Of a stretch of DNA of 64,000 nucleotides, positions 42,401 through 53,100 are shown in pieces (positions within the stretch are counted from its first letter, which is position 1; each line of letters opens with the position of its first letter). This stretch comes from SIG598 sp045538015 (GTDB lineage: Bacteria > Bacillota > Clostridia > Oscillospirales > Acutalibacteraceae). A program made the translations under genes and the position numbers. The DNA lies in assembly GCA_045538015.1 (NCBI GenBank), contig JAZSQO010000008.1, positions 1 through 64,000 on the forward strand, written 5' to 3'. Under the pieces are notes generated by a model, which saw only the letters and a list, made by a program, of their open reading frames with translations, was not told the DNA's origin and did no database searches.

Positions 42401-45400
42401 GGTGCCGTCCTCGTTCTGCCATGTGACGGTGAAGGTCTCGGCCTCCCACTGGGCATAGAGGGTGACGGTGCCGATATTATCGGTGTACAGATTCTTTACG
42501 GTCTGCTTGTCGGTGTAGGTGTTGCCCTCGGCGTCCTCCCAGCCGGTGAAGGTGTGGCCTTCTCTGGTGAAGGTGTTGGCGGACAGAGCCTGCTCAACAT
42601 TATAGGTGAATATCTGAGCATCCATGGTTCCCTCGCCGCCGTTGGCGTCGAAGGCCACGAGATACTCAAAGCTGTCGGCGTAGACCTGAGTCTTGGTGGT
42701 GACCAGTGTCAGGTCGGGATAGAGAGGATTGGTCATGGCGCAGTAGATCTCTTCGCCGTCAAGTTCGGGACCGAAGGAGAATTTGCCGCCATTCTCGGTG
42801 ATGTATTCCGGCTCAACGGCGGTGCCGTCGGCGTAGTACCACTTGTAGGTAGTGGGACTGCCGAAGGGCTCGGCCTCGGAGGAAAGATCCAGTATGCTGG
42901 TGGCCGCTACGGTCTCCTGAATCTTGTATTCGCCCTGAGGAGCGTAATCCTGATCAACATAATAATAGGGATTGTCAAAGGTCTTGTTGGGATCGAGCAG
43001 GGAGCTGAAGCCCAGGAAGTTGTTTTCGCAGGAGAGCGACATCATGTCGGGATTGGAGCTGAAGTCGAGGGAGGTCAGCTGGTTGCCCGAGCAGTGCAGC
43101 GCGCACATATCGGGATTCGCGGAGAAGTCGAAGGAAGATATCTGGTTGTTATTCACTGTCAGCGCATCCAGCTTGGGACAGGCGGAAGTGTCGATCTCGC
43201 TGAGGAGGTTGTCATTGGCCTCCACGATCAGCAGCTTGGGGTTACCGCTTATATCCAGCTCGGTCAGCTGGTTGTCGTTCAGAGTCACGAACTCCAGATC
43301 GGGCACGGAGCTGAGATCGATGGAGGTCAGGTTGTTGTCGGTAAGGTACAGCGCGTAAATGTTCGGGCAGCCGGTCAGATCAATGGAGTCAATGCCGCAG
43401 CTTTCTATGCTCAGACCGCTGAGTTCAGGATTGTCCATCACCAGCTGATCAATAGCGCAGTTGGTAATGTACATCCAGTGGAGATTGTCAGCGGCGGTAA
43501 CATCAACGCTGACAGCGCCGGTGCTGTTGGACAAATCCAACTGAGACATTTCTCTACCGGGTTCGGCGTATATGGTCACCGTACTTCCGAGGGTGACCGC
43601 GCTGTTAAAGTAATTGCCGACCTGTATCTCGCCGTTGCCAAAGTCCACATAGAAATCCGTATGGACAGGGGAGCTTTCAGATCCGCCGAAGACGCCGAGA
43701 TCAAAGGCAGCACCCGGGCTGGCCACGGTGATGACCGCCTGAGGCAGCAGATCAATGGCCCACACGGCGTAGAGGGTCATGGTGTCCTGACCGGAGGTGA
43801 AGATATCCTTCACAGCGGCGCCGTCGGCATAGGCGACCTCTTTGGAGTCCTTGTCGGTGCTCCAGCCTTCAAAGCGGTAGTAATCTCTGGTAAATTCGTT
43901 GGCGTGCAGGATGTATTCAAAGCCGGATACCATGACCTGATCGAGCATGGTGCCCTCGCCGCCGTTGGCGTCAAAGCTGACGGTGCAGTATTCGTCATCC
44001 GACACAACGGTCACATCGGTGGTGAAGATGACAGTGTCGCCAAACTTGTCGTTGGCCATGCCGGCCATGTAGGCGCGTCCGACATCCTCCTCAGTGAAGG
44101 TGACCACGGCATCCTCGCTGTAGAGGTTTTCCTCGTCGCCCTCAAGGGCGCCGACCTCGAACCAGCCGAACTCGGTGCCGTCGGTGTCGTAGGGAGCGAG
44201 GGTTTCCAGAGCCACTCCGGGCTCAATGGAGGCGGGAAGGACGATGGGAGCCTGATCCTTATAGTTGAAGTTCGTGTCCGCTCCGGGAACGGGCAGGGTG
44301 AGGAAGGTCAGGCAGTTTTCGCTCAGGTCGATCTCCTCCATCTGGGCGGGATCGCTGCCCAGAGTGACGGAGGAAATCCGGTTGCCCGACGCGGTCAGAT
44401 TTTTCAGAGCGGTGCAGGCGCTCAGATCGAGCGTGGTCAGGTCGTTTCTGTCGCAGGAAAGCGTGGTCAGGTCAGAGCAGTCGGAAAGATCAAGGTCATA
44501 GTCACTCAGATTGTTCCCGGCGCAGGAAAGTATGGTCAGGTCAGAGCAGCCGGAAAGATCAAGGTCATACAGATCGTTTTCGGCGCAGTGAAGCTCGGTC
44601 AGAGCAGGACAGCCGGAAAGATCAAGCTCAGACAGAGCACCGCCGGGGCAGCTCAGACAGGTCAGAATGGGATGGCTGCCCAGTTCAAGGCCGATCAGCT
44701 CCGGACAGTTGGCAAGGATAGCCAGGTTGAGATTGCTCATGTGAGACAGATCCAGATAGGAAATATTCGTGTTGGAGCACAACAGAGTCATAAGGCTGGT
44801 GTTGGTGCTCACATTCAGATCAGCCAACGGATTACTTCCGCAGTCCAGATAGTAGAGACTGGGAAGATGGCTGACATCAAGAATGAATATATCGTTATTC
44901 TTGCAGTTGAGCATCCCGAGGCTGTCGCAGCCGGTGGTGTCCAGCTCGAACAGATCGTTGTCCGCGCAGTTCACGTTGGTCAGCATTGAGGCTCCGGAGA
45001 CAAGCAGCTCGTTCAGACCGCAGCCTTCGCAATCGATGGCGCTTACATAGCCGTTGCCGCGGGCGTCGATGGAGGAAAGTCCGGTGCCCTCGGCGTAGAT
45101 GTCCACGCGCTTGCCGGCCACCACAAAGTCGTCGGTGTAGGGCACGATGTTGCCGTCACCGCAGTCGATGTAGAGGTCTTCGGTGCCGCCGTCGGAGTTG
45201 CGCACCATGATGCCGCCGGGCTGGCCGATGCCGGGAGCATTGTAATCAAACCAGGCCACCCGCTCCAGCTCCACGTCCAGAGTGGCGACGGAGACCTCGT
45301 AGTCGGTGGTGCCGTCTATTTCGATGACCAGAATGACCTCGCCCACAAAGGCGGACATGGGCACGGCGTAGAGATAGCCGTCCTCGCCCAGCTCAACGGC

Positions 45401-46180
45401 AAGGCAGCTCTCGTCGCTGGAGCCGGCGGCGGTGACGGTGCCGGTGATACCCAGAGCCTTGGCAATGACGCCGATCTCCACGGCAACATCGCCGGCCATG
45501 GTGTAGTAATAGCCGCCGTGGGTCAGCTCGATGACGAAGATGGAGAAGGAGTCGGTGCTGACCGACACGCTGTCTCCGCTGACGACGGGAGCCATTTCCT
45601 CCGAGGAGGTCACGGCGTCGTTGACATGGTAGACGCTCACATCGGTGTTGGCGGGAATGTCAGCCAGAGAGAAGCGCACGGACACGTTGCCGTAGGCGCT
45701 GTCGGGCTGGATCTCCTCGCCGTTCAGCATTACCTTGATATCAAAGGAATAGCAGTCGGAGTCCTTGTCGGCGCCGATGAGCTTTTCCACCTTTCCGCCG
45801 ACAGCGGCGCCCAGAGCGGTGACGCTCAGCTCAGCACCGGCGGGGAACACGCCCACGGGAGCGGAAACGGTGACGGTGACACCGTTTGCCGCAGCCGACT
45901 GGGCAAAGACGGGATGGCTCTCGGTGATGTTCACGTCGGAGCCGGAGGTCGCGGCGTCAGAGCCGGAGACGCTCAGGTCGGAGAAGGACACCGGAGCCTC
46001 GCCGGTCTCCTCGGCGGAAAGGATATCCGAGCCGGACACCGCCGGGCCTGCCTCCGCCCGGGCGGAGATGAAGGGCAGCGTGGAGGCCGGGATGACCATG
46101 AACAGCATGGCCGCCATCAGCACCACCGCGGTGACCCTTCGGGCTTGTCTCTTCAGCATTTCTGCCTTGGATCTACTCAT
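39485..46180 (-). CDS. Large cell-surface protein with LRRs and InlB-type repeats
   Basis: The 2231-residue protein has a signal peptide (about residues 1-44), a Ser/Gly/Asp-rich stretch (VSGSD repeats), then two leucine-rich blocks (about 390-625 and 890-1065; ALTELHCAENDLYDLDLSGC style). About 13 InlB/Listeria-Bacteroides beta-grasp repeats follow (one near 730, the rest about 1170-1980; TFDTQGG ... GYTFAGWDKEIPA). The tail has VPKTGD near 2193, a membrane segment and RRRGR, which is a sortase-type anchor with Val in place of Leu. Domains of this type bind host or microbial surfaces. The start at 46180 follows AGGGGGT. No sortase gene is in the window. Confidence 0.88.
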   Translation of the reverse strand: MSRSKAEMLKRQARRVTAVVLMAAMLFMVIPASTLPFISARAEAGPAVSGSDILSAEETGEAPVSFSDLSVSGSDAATSGSDVNITESHPVFAQSAAANGVTVTVSAPVGVFPAGAELSVTALGAAVGGKVEKLIGADKDSDCYSFDIKVMLNGEEIQPDSAYGNVSVRFSLADIPANTDVSVYHVNDAVTSSEEMAPVVSGDSVSVSTDSFSIFVIELTHGGYYYTMAGDVAVEIGVIAKALGITGTVTAAGSSDESCLAVELGEDGYLYAVPMSAFVGEVILVIEIDGTTDYEVSVATLDVELERVAWFDYNAPGIGQPGGIMVRNSDGGTEDLYIDCGDGNIVPYTDDFVVAGKRVDIYAEGTGLSSIDARGNGYVSAIDCEGCGLNELLVSGASMLTNVNCADNDLFELDTTGCDSLGMLNCKNNDIFILDVSHLPSLYYLDCGSNPLADLNVSTNTSLMTLLCSNTNISYLDLSHMSNLNLAILANCPELIGLELGSHPILTCLSCPGGALSELDLSGCPALTELHCAENDLYDLDLSGCSDLTILSCAGNNLSDYDLDLSDCSDLTTLSCDRNDLTTLDLSACTALKNLTASGNRISSVTLGSDPAQMEEIDLSENCLTFLTLPVPGADTNFNYKDQAPIVLPASIEPGVALETLAPYDTDGTEFGWFEVGALEGDEENLYSEDAVVTFTEEDVGRAYMAGMANDKFGDTVIFTTDVTVVSDDEYCTVSFDANGGEGTMLDQVMVSGFEYILHANEFTRDYYRFEGWSTDKDSKEVAYADGAAVKDIFTSGQDTMTLYAVWAIDLLPQAVITVASPGAAFDLGVFGGSESSPVHTDFYVDFGNGEIQVGNYFNSAVTLGSTVTIYAEPGREMSQLDLSNSTGAVSVDVTAADNLHWMYITNCAIDQLVMDNPELSGLSIESCGIDSIDLTGCPNIYALYLTDNNLTSIDLSSVPDLEFVTLNDNQLTELDISGNPKLLIVEANDNLLSEIDTSACPKLDALTVNNNQISSFDFSANPDMCALHCSGNQLTSLDFSSNPDMMSLSCENNFLGFSSLLDPNKTFDNPYYYVDQDYAPQGEYKIQETVAATSILDLSSEAEPFGSPTTYKWYYADGTAVEPEYITENGGKFSFGPELDGEEIYCAMTNPLYPDLTLVTTKTQVYADSFEYLVAFDANGGEGTMDAQIFTYNVEQALSANTFTREGHTFTGWEDAEGNTYTDKQTVKNLYTDNIGTVTLYAQWEAETFTVTWQNEDGTELEVDTDVPYGTVPTYDGATPAKPSDDAKDYTFVGWTPIISEVTGDVTYTAKYTDDTREYTVTWKNGDEIIYSEDLLFGTVPAYDSAKYGVPAKESTAAEDYTFAGWDPEINIVTGTVTYAAQFTATPREYTVLWKNHDGSTLATDTVAYGKTPAYTGVTPVKDDDAQYTYTFTGWDPAIEAVTGDAVYTAQFGDKEAKKYTITFDTNGGTPVAPITQAFGTDVTAPADPTKEGYAFDGWDKEIPATMPAEDMTITAKWDANEYTITFETNGGSPVDPITQDYGTDVTAPNDPAKEGYTFVGWDKEIPATMPAQDMIITAQWEINEYTITFDTQGGTEIAPITQDYGTDVTAPNAPAKEGYTFAGWDEEIPATMPAEDMTITAQWKINEYTITFDTQGGTTIAPITQDYGTDVTAPADPTKEGYTFAGWDKEIPATMPAKNMIITAQWDPNQYTITFDTKGGSAVDPITQDFGTDVTAPTDPTKTGYTFKGWDKEIPSTMPAENVEVKAQWKANTYTVTFNADGGEVNPASKTVVYDSAYGTLPVPTKDGYEFVCWKLDDEAITADSIVRNAEDVTLTAQWRSNERAITFDTDGGSAIAPIVQDIGTAVTAPADPTKEGYTFTGWDKELPAVMPAEDMTVTAQWEANEYTVSFDANGGEGTMADQSFTYDEAQNLTANAFTKEGCEFTGWKDADGNEYTDGQSVKNLTAENGGKVTLTAQWETLPTYKVTVTATAGGTVTPSQVEAVEGEDVTFTLTPDNDRYEITSVKVNGTAVDVSKLPASGKGKALTVSDISADTAVEVTFAAEPIVGTASVNMKNGQTFYVNEDITFTAIGSWPDSATTYINGDQYYVPLNWHHADPSGDWGGKDDPSFTYSATFKQAATGKYTLKVEFQRYTHNGTTWEADGIVTIAREYTVTTRSAGTGGEVPKTGDTTMTSGTGVTIAVNAILLSIVFVVLYLRRRGRTVVFYE
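40857..41802. repeat. Five 189-bp tandem repeats in the surface protein gene
   Basis: Units of exactly 189 bp (63 residues: YTITFDTQGG ... ITAQW) start at about 40857, 41046, 41235, 41424 and 41613. They are nearly identical, which suggests recent duplication, and copy number may differ between strains. Confidence 0.8.
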
Positions 46181-46263
46181 TTTTTTACCCCCTGATTCTT
46201 CTGTTTCTTCTTTCTACTAAACCTCTTCTACACTTTTAATCATCAAAATGTAGATCAATTAAC

Positions 46264-46292
46264 ATAATACACTTCGCTGTTGCCAAAGTCAA
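46264..46292 (-). promoter_or_regulatory. Promoter of the 2231-residue surface protein gene
   Basis: TTGACT (46287-46292) and TATTAT (46264-46269), 17 bp apart, on the minus strand, 84 bp before the start. Confidence 0.65.
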
Positions 46293-46366
46293 CCATAACA
46301 GAGGTGCGAATTTATTTTCTAATACATTATATATAATCAACATCGCAAATTGGTGAAAGCATACAA

Positions 46367-46399
46367 TAAAAACCGGCCCGCCGAAGGGAGGCCGGTTTT
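46367..46399 (-). terminator. Terminator of the 191-residue membrane protein gene
   Basis: AAAACCGGCC and GGCCGGTTTT form a 10-bp stem around an 11-nt loop. On the minus strand it is followed by a T-run. Confidence 0.8.
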
Positions 46400-46438
46400 C
46401 GTTATGTAGTCGAGCACAAAAGCTTCTGCTTTCGCCCC

Positions 46439-47014
46439 TCAGCCGAACAGAGCGGCCAGCAGTATATCCAGCGCCGGAGCCAGCACCGCCATAACCGCCC
46501 AGAGGGCCACAAGCACCCAGAAGCTCCCGCTCATTTTTATCCGGGCGTGGGGCGCGTATTTTCTGACCGCCCAAAGGCCGTGGAAGGGGAAATGCTCGAT
46601 GACCGTGTCCACGGTTCCCGAGGAAGCGGCGTGCTTCACTGTGGCCGACGAGGCAAAAAGGCGGTACCTGCCCACGACCGAGGGATCGTAGGTCACCGAC
46701 TCGATTTCTTCCCATTTCATCCATTTTCCGTTGTATTCAAGCCCTTTCTTCCCCGCTTTACATACTACCGTACCGAAAAAGATATTGAGCACGCACAGCA
46801 CCGCCAGCGGCAGAAGAAACATCCCGATTATCGCCAGCCTTACCGGCAGCTGAGCGAGCACCTCGCCGCCCTCTCCCGGGTCGGCCATTCTGAAATCGGC
46901 TGCGGTAATCCATGTGGTGGCCTTGGCCAGCAAGGCAATGGCGTACCACAGAAAGGCTGAAAAATACTGTCTGCGAAGGGGAAAGCCCTCGGGTCGGGCC
47001 TTGTTCTTTTTCAT
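46439..47014 (-). CDS. Membrane protein between the two giant surface genes
   Basis: The 191-residue protein has a charged start, two hydrophobic segments (about residues 17-37 and 57-82), a soluble stretch (YNGKWMKWEEIESVTYDPSVVGRYRLFA) that recalls the bacterial PH-like domains, and a last membrane helix (SFWVLVALWAVMAVLAPALDILLAALF). The function is unknown. The ATG at 47014 lies 8 nt after GAGG; an in-frame GTG three codons upstream lacks a site. It lies between the two large surface genes, all on the same strand, with terminators on both sides, so it is its own unit. Confidence 0.65.
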   Translation of the reverse strand: MKKNKARPEGFPLRRQYFSAFLWYAIALLAKATTWITAADFRMADPGEGGEVLAQLPVRLAIIGMFLLPLAVLCVLNIFFGTVVCKAGKKGLEYNGKWMKWEEIESVTYDPSVVGRYRLFASSATVKHAASSGTVDTVIEHFPFHGLWAVRKYAPHARIKMSGSFWVLVALWAVMAVLAPALDILLAALFG

Positions 47015-47099
47015 CGCGTTCACCTCGGGATAATTATACCATTTCCTCTCTCAGAGGGCAATGGGCTAAGCGGGAACGAGGGTCTTTAAATGACAATCG

Positions 47100-47126
47100 C
47101 CCCAATCCGGTCGGGCCGGACTGGGG
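47100..47126 (-). terminator. Terminator of the 3319-residue surface protein gene
   Basis: The CCCCAGTCCGG/CCGGATTGGGG stem on the minus strand has one wobble and is followed by a weak T-tract. Confidence 0.65.
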
Positions 47127-47165
47127 TTCTTGTCAGGAAAAATCTATGGAGTGAGGTGTAAGCTG

Positions 47166-50100
47166 TTATTTTTTGCGTCTGATAATGAAGACCATTACCA
47201 GGATCACAACCACCGACAGAGCGGCGGCGATGATGGCGGGGGCGACGCTGCGTTCCGCTTCCTCACCGGTATCCGGGCCCATGGGGCCCTTGTTGGTGGC
47301 GGTGACGGAAAGCACCCATCCGCTCTGCTTGTTCTCGGCTCCGGGAGTGCCGGAGGAACCGGCGGCGTTGTTGGAAACAGAGGTGGCGTCCTGAGCCGAG
47401 GTGGGGATCTGATAGGCGGCCTCGCCCGACTTGGTCTGCCAGACCTCGCCCACGCCGAGGTTGCCAACGGTGAAGTACTTATCCAGCAGGTCGTCGTAGA
47501 TCTTCAGATCCTTGATGACGCAGTTGCCGGTGTTGGTCACCACGATGGTGTAGGTGACGGTTTCGCCCGGCTTGGCGCTGGACACGTTACCAACCTTGGT
47601 CACGGTGTAGGAAGGACGGTCAGCGGCCAGAACCTGCACGAGGTTCTCGGCGGTCCTGGGCTCGGCATTCTCCGGGTCGGCGGTGGCCCTATTGGTGTGG
47701 TAGGTTCCGGCCTGAGCGGCGGCGGGCACCACGCAGGTGACCTCTACCTCAGCGGTCTTTTCCGGCTCCAGAGAAGGAATGGTGGTTATCACATCGCCGG
47801 CCTTGACGGCAGTGCCGTTGTACACAACATCCAGAGCGTCGGTGACGGCGATGTTGGTCAGGGTCACGTTGCCGGTGTTGGCCACAACGATGGTGTAGGT
47901 GACGGTGTCGCCCGGCTTGGCGGCGGAAACGCTGGAGAGCTTTCTGACGATGAAGTCGGGAGTCTCAACCACCGGCTCGTATACCTTGACGGTGTCGTCG
48001 TCCTGATCGGTCACGCCGTTCTCCGCGGTGGCGGTGGCGGTGTTGACCAGCTCGGTTCCGACGGCGGCGTCGGCGGGCACGGTGTAGGTCACCTTGAAGC
48101 GCTGGCTGGCGCCGGGAGCGAGGCTCTCGATCACAGCGAAGGCTTCGTTGGCTTCATATTCTTCGCCCTCATAGGTGACGGCGAAGATGTCGCTGACGCT
48201 GATCTTCTCCAGAGCGATGTCGCCGGTGTTGGCCACGGTGATGTAGAAGTCCACGGGCTTGCCTGCCTCAACATTGGGCATGGCGGCGGTCTTGGTGACC
48301 TCCAGACCGGGGATCTTCACGGTCACATCGGCCTCCGACTGCACCGGCTCGGTCTGGTTGGAGTCGGCCACCACCACATTGGTGATGACGTCGCCCGACT
48401 TGGCGTCGGCGGGAACGGTGACGGTGTAAACGAGCTGCAGAACAGCGCCGCCCACTTCCATCTTCTCCACGGTCACGGTGCCGTTTTCGGCCACGGCCGC
48501 GCCGGTGGTGCCGGCGGGCAGAGAAGCGGGAAGGGTCCATGTGCCGCCGGTGATCTTATCCTCGATGACGATGCCGGTCAGGTCGGTGTTGCCGGTGTTA
48601 GTCACATCGATGATGTAACGCACGGTGTCGCCCGGCTTGGCCTCGGTCACGTTGGCGGACTTGATAACGGTCAGCTCGCTGTCCTCGAGAACGGTGACAT
48701 CCACGTCGTCCTCGTCCAGCTTGGTGCCCTCCTTGTCCAGCAGCTCGGCCACATTGGTCAGCTTGCCGGCGGCGGTGCCCATGGGAATGGTGTAAACACT
48801 TTCGATTACGGGAATGATGGTGGATTCACCGGCCCGGAGGCTGGCGATCTTCCATTCCTTGCCCAGAAGCTCATCCTTGACGGTGAGGTCGGTGTAGTTG
48901 ACATCGCCGTTGTTCTCCACAAGGATGGTGTAGCTCACAAGGTCGCCGGGATAATACTCGGTGCCTCCGGCCACGTTCTTGGTGATGGTGATGTCCTCGT
49001 TGAGAGGCACCTCCACGGGAGTGACATTGGCGGTATCCTGACGGGTGATGGGAGTCTCCTCGCCCTTGGGAGTGCCCACGGCCACAGCGGTGTTGGTGAT
49101 GACCGGATTGGCCTCAACATCGTAGCCCGCGGGAATGGTGTAGGTAACGGCGGGGATCACATAGGTCTTGCCCGGCTCCAGAGCGGAAATGCTCCACTCG
49201 CCGTCCAGCATCTCGTCGGTGACGGTGATGTTCTCCAGAAGGGTGTTGCCGGTGTTGGTGACGGAGATGGTGTAGTAGACATCGCCGCCCACGACCTGAG
49301 TTTCGGGCACAGCGGACTTTTCGATGACCATGTCGCTGACGCGCTCCACGGTGAAGTCGGCGGTGGCTTCCTGATCCTCAAGGTCGGTCACGGTGCCGCC
49401 GGCATTGATGTAGTCGGCGTCAACGGTGACGGTGTTGACAAATTCCTCGCCGCCCTTGGCGTTGGCGGGAACCTCATAGCTGAGGCGGTCGGCGCGCCAG
49501 CTCTGGCCAACGGCCAGATCGGTGGGGCAGCTGAGAGCCCAGGCGGAGGTGGGAATGACGGTCAAGGCGTCGCCCATCTGGCGGACAAACTCATCGGTCA
49601 GGGTCACGTTGCACAGAGGCACGTTGCCGGTGTTGGTGACGGTGATCCAGAAGTATACGGTCTCGCCCGGCTCGGCGGTGGCCTTGCCGTTCTCCTCGCC
49701 GGAGGTGATGACCTCCTTGGTCACGGTGAAGGCGGGAGCGGGAGTGATGGGAGTCTCGTCCACGACCACGTCCACATCGTCGCTGACGGTGAGCTTCTCG
49801 CCGGTGGCGGGATCGGTCACGGTCTCAGCGGTGGCGATGTTTCTGATGGTGCTGCCGGCTGCGGCAGTGTTGGGAACGGTGACGGTGTAGGTAAACTGAG
49901 CCACGCCGCCCATGGGGAAGACGGTCAGCACGGGATGGCTGCCGCTCATGCTCACGGTGACGCCGGCGTCGGTGGTGGCGTTGATCCATCTGCCGCCGGA
50001 GATGGAGTCGGTGACATCCACATCGGTCAGCAGGCAGTTGCCGGTGTTGGTGACCACGATGGTGTAGACCACGCTGTCGCCGGCCTTGGGATGGGCGTTA

Positions 50101-53100
50101 TTGACCGTCTTGACGATGCTCATGCCGGGATCGCGCTCCACGGTGAGGATGGCGTTTGCCTCCTTGGGAACCACATCGCCCTTGGTGCCGTCCTCCTTGA
50201 CATACTTGGAGGTGACGGTGACGGTGTTGTCGTACTTCTCGCCCGCGGGAGCGCCGGAGGCAACGGTGTAAGGCATGGGCTGGCTGATCCACGCTCCGCC
50301 CACGGGCAGAGTCTCGAAGCAGTCAAGATCCCAGCCGGCGGTGGACAGCTGAGTGCTGACCGAGCCGTTTACCTTGCTGAATACGTCGGTCAGGTTCACA
50401 TCGCACAGAGGCACGTTGCCGGTGTTGGTGACGATGATCTGGAAGTATTCGGTCTGGCCGGGCTTGGCGTAGGCGTTGGTAACCGTCTTGGTCACGGTGA
50501 TCTCGGGAGCGATGGGCTCAACCACTCTGACAGTCTCCTCGTCGGTGGCAGGCTCGGTGCTGGGCGAGGTGGAGGTGGCGGTGACGGTGTTGTCAATGTC
50601 GGTGCCCTCGGCGGTGCCGTCGGGAACCGTGTAGGTGTAGAGGAGGATGACCTTTTCGCCCGCTCCCAGCTCGGGGATGGTGGGGTTGGAGGTCAGGTTG
50701 GTGACATTGTGGGTGTTGGTGCCGGACACCGACCATGTTCCGCCGGTGAGGGCCTCGGTGACCACAACGCCGTTGAGCTTGCAGTTGCCGGTGTTCTCCA
50801 CAACGACGGTGTAGACTACGGTCTGACCGGCGCTGACGGTGGTGCGGCTGGCGTCCTTGGTGACGGACAGGGCAGGCTGAGCGGGAACCACGGTCTCGGC
50901 GCTGTCGGTGACCTCGTCAAGGGCGGAGGAAGGATCGTCGGGATCCTCATTCGCGTTGACGGTGACAACATTGCGGAAGGTGGTGTCGCCCAGAGTGTCC
51001 TCGGGGATGGTGTAGTAGAGCAGGCCGCTCTCCCAGCTTTCGCCGGCCTCGAGAGTCTCGGGGCAGTCCAGCTGCCAGCCGGTGTTGGTGATCTCGGTAT
51101 CGCTGGTGCCGAAGAGTCTGGAGAATTCATCCTCAAGGGCAACATTGTACAGAGGCACATTGCCGGTGTTGGTGACGGTGATCCAGAAACTGACCGTCTG
51201 TCCGGCCTTGGCGGTGGGAGTGCTGACTTCCTTGTTGACGGCGATGGAGGGAGCGGGATCGTCCGGACGGGCGGTCAGCTCCACATCGGCGTCGTCGTGG
51301 ACGGTGGGAGTGGCGGGATCGTCGCAGGAGGCGTAGGCGATGTTCTTGATGGTGTCGCCCGCGTTTCCGGCAAGATGATCGAGGGTGTAGGTGAGCAGAA
51401 CCTGATCACCCGGCTCCATGAGGGAGATGACGGGGCTGCCGCCGGTGATGGCGACATTGAAGCCGTCGGCCTCGGCCGCGTCGGTATTCCAGATGCCTCC
51501 GGAGATGGAGTCGGTGACCGAAACGTTGTTCAGGTCGCAGTTGCCCACGTTGCTGACAACGATGGTGTAGACCACGCTGCTGCCCTGCATGACAGTGTCG
51601 GCGCTGGCGGTCTTTTCGATGGCCAGTCTGGGATCATCGGGGATGATGACCTCGGCGTCGTCCTGTCTGAGGTAGGTGGTGGGATCCTCGGGATCAAAGG
51701 TGGTGCCCTCGGTGTCGAGGTAGGCGTTGTTGAGCACGTCGCCCTTCATGCCGGCCTCGGTGGGCACGGAAACGGTCTTTGTCCAGATGCCGCCGGCCTC
51801 GAGACGGCCAACCTGCCAGCCGTCGGGATAGGCGATGGCAGAGGGCACGCCGATGACATCGGCGATGTCGTAGACCACAAGGTCGTCGATGGCCACGCCG
51901 CTGTTGTTGGTGACCACGATGACGAACTCGGCGTTCTCACCGGGCTTGATGGGGCTGTTGAGAGCCACCTTGCTCAGGGAGACCTGATTGTGGGGATCGT
52001 TGCCCACGGTGGCGATGACATCGTCGCTGCGGTTGCCGGTCTGGTCGGAGGTGACGGTGACGGTGTTCTTGTAGACGGTGTTCTGGCCGGCATCGTCGGG
52101 AACCTCAAAGGGCATGGAGCCGGAAGAGGTGCTCCAGCTTTCGCCGGGAGCCAGCTCGTCGTCCATGGCGGCCAGCTCGGTCAGCCACGCGGCGGGCGTG
52201 GTCTGCTGAACGCCGTTGATGGTGAACACATCGCTCACCAGAGCCACTCCGGTCAGAGGAGTGGAGCCGATGTTGGTGACGGTGACGGTGTATTCGATGG
52301 TGTCGCCCTGATCGGGGACGTTGTTGGAGACGGTCTTGGTGACCATCAGCTCAGCCGACTGACCGATGGTGACGGTCTCGTTGTCGGTGTCGGTCAGCTC
52401 GGTGCCGTCGGGAGCCTTGGCGGCGACCACGGCGGTGTTCAGATAGCTCTCGCCGGCAAGGGCGGAGGAGGGGATCTTGTACTGATAGGTCAGCTTGACC
52501 GGGGTGCCCACGGGCAGGTCGCCGATGGTGTGGGAGCCGGTGGTGGTGGAACCCACCTGAGTCCAGCCGGTTCTGGAAGAGGCGACGGTATTCTCGTCAA
52601 AGACCTTGTCGTCGGATACCACAACATCGCTCAGAGCCACGTTGCCGGTGTTCTTCACGGTGAGGGTGTAGGTGACGGTTTCGCCGGCATAGGCGGTGGT
52701 CTTGCTGACTTCCTTCTTGATGTCGATGGCGGGAACGATATTCTCGTTCTTCACGACCACGCTGGCGTCGTCCTGACGGGTGATAGGCTCATGGGTGCCG
52801 GTCACGGTGGAGGGCACGGTGCCGGTGGCGGTGGCCACGTTGGTCAGCACCGAGGCGTTGGCGGCGTCATCGGCGATGACGGCGTCAACGGTGACAGTGG
52901 TTCTGCCGCCGGCGGCAAGGGTGAAGGTGCCGTCGTAATTCATGGGCAGGGAAGCGCTGTAGCTCAGGCTGCCGGTAAGCTCCTGACCGGCGAACACATC
53001 CTCAAGGGAAACGTTCAGCGGGCAGTTGCCGGTGTTGATAACGGTGATGGCGAAGGTCACGGTGTCGCCGGGCTCCACAACGGGAATGGCGGCAGTGGAA

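Noticed and set aside
39461..44989. A 1842-codon open frame on the plus strand
   Set aside because: It is a shadow of the 2231-residue surface gene, caused by codon bias and tandem repeats.
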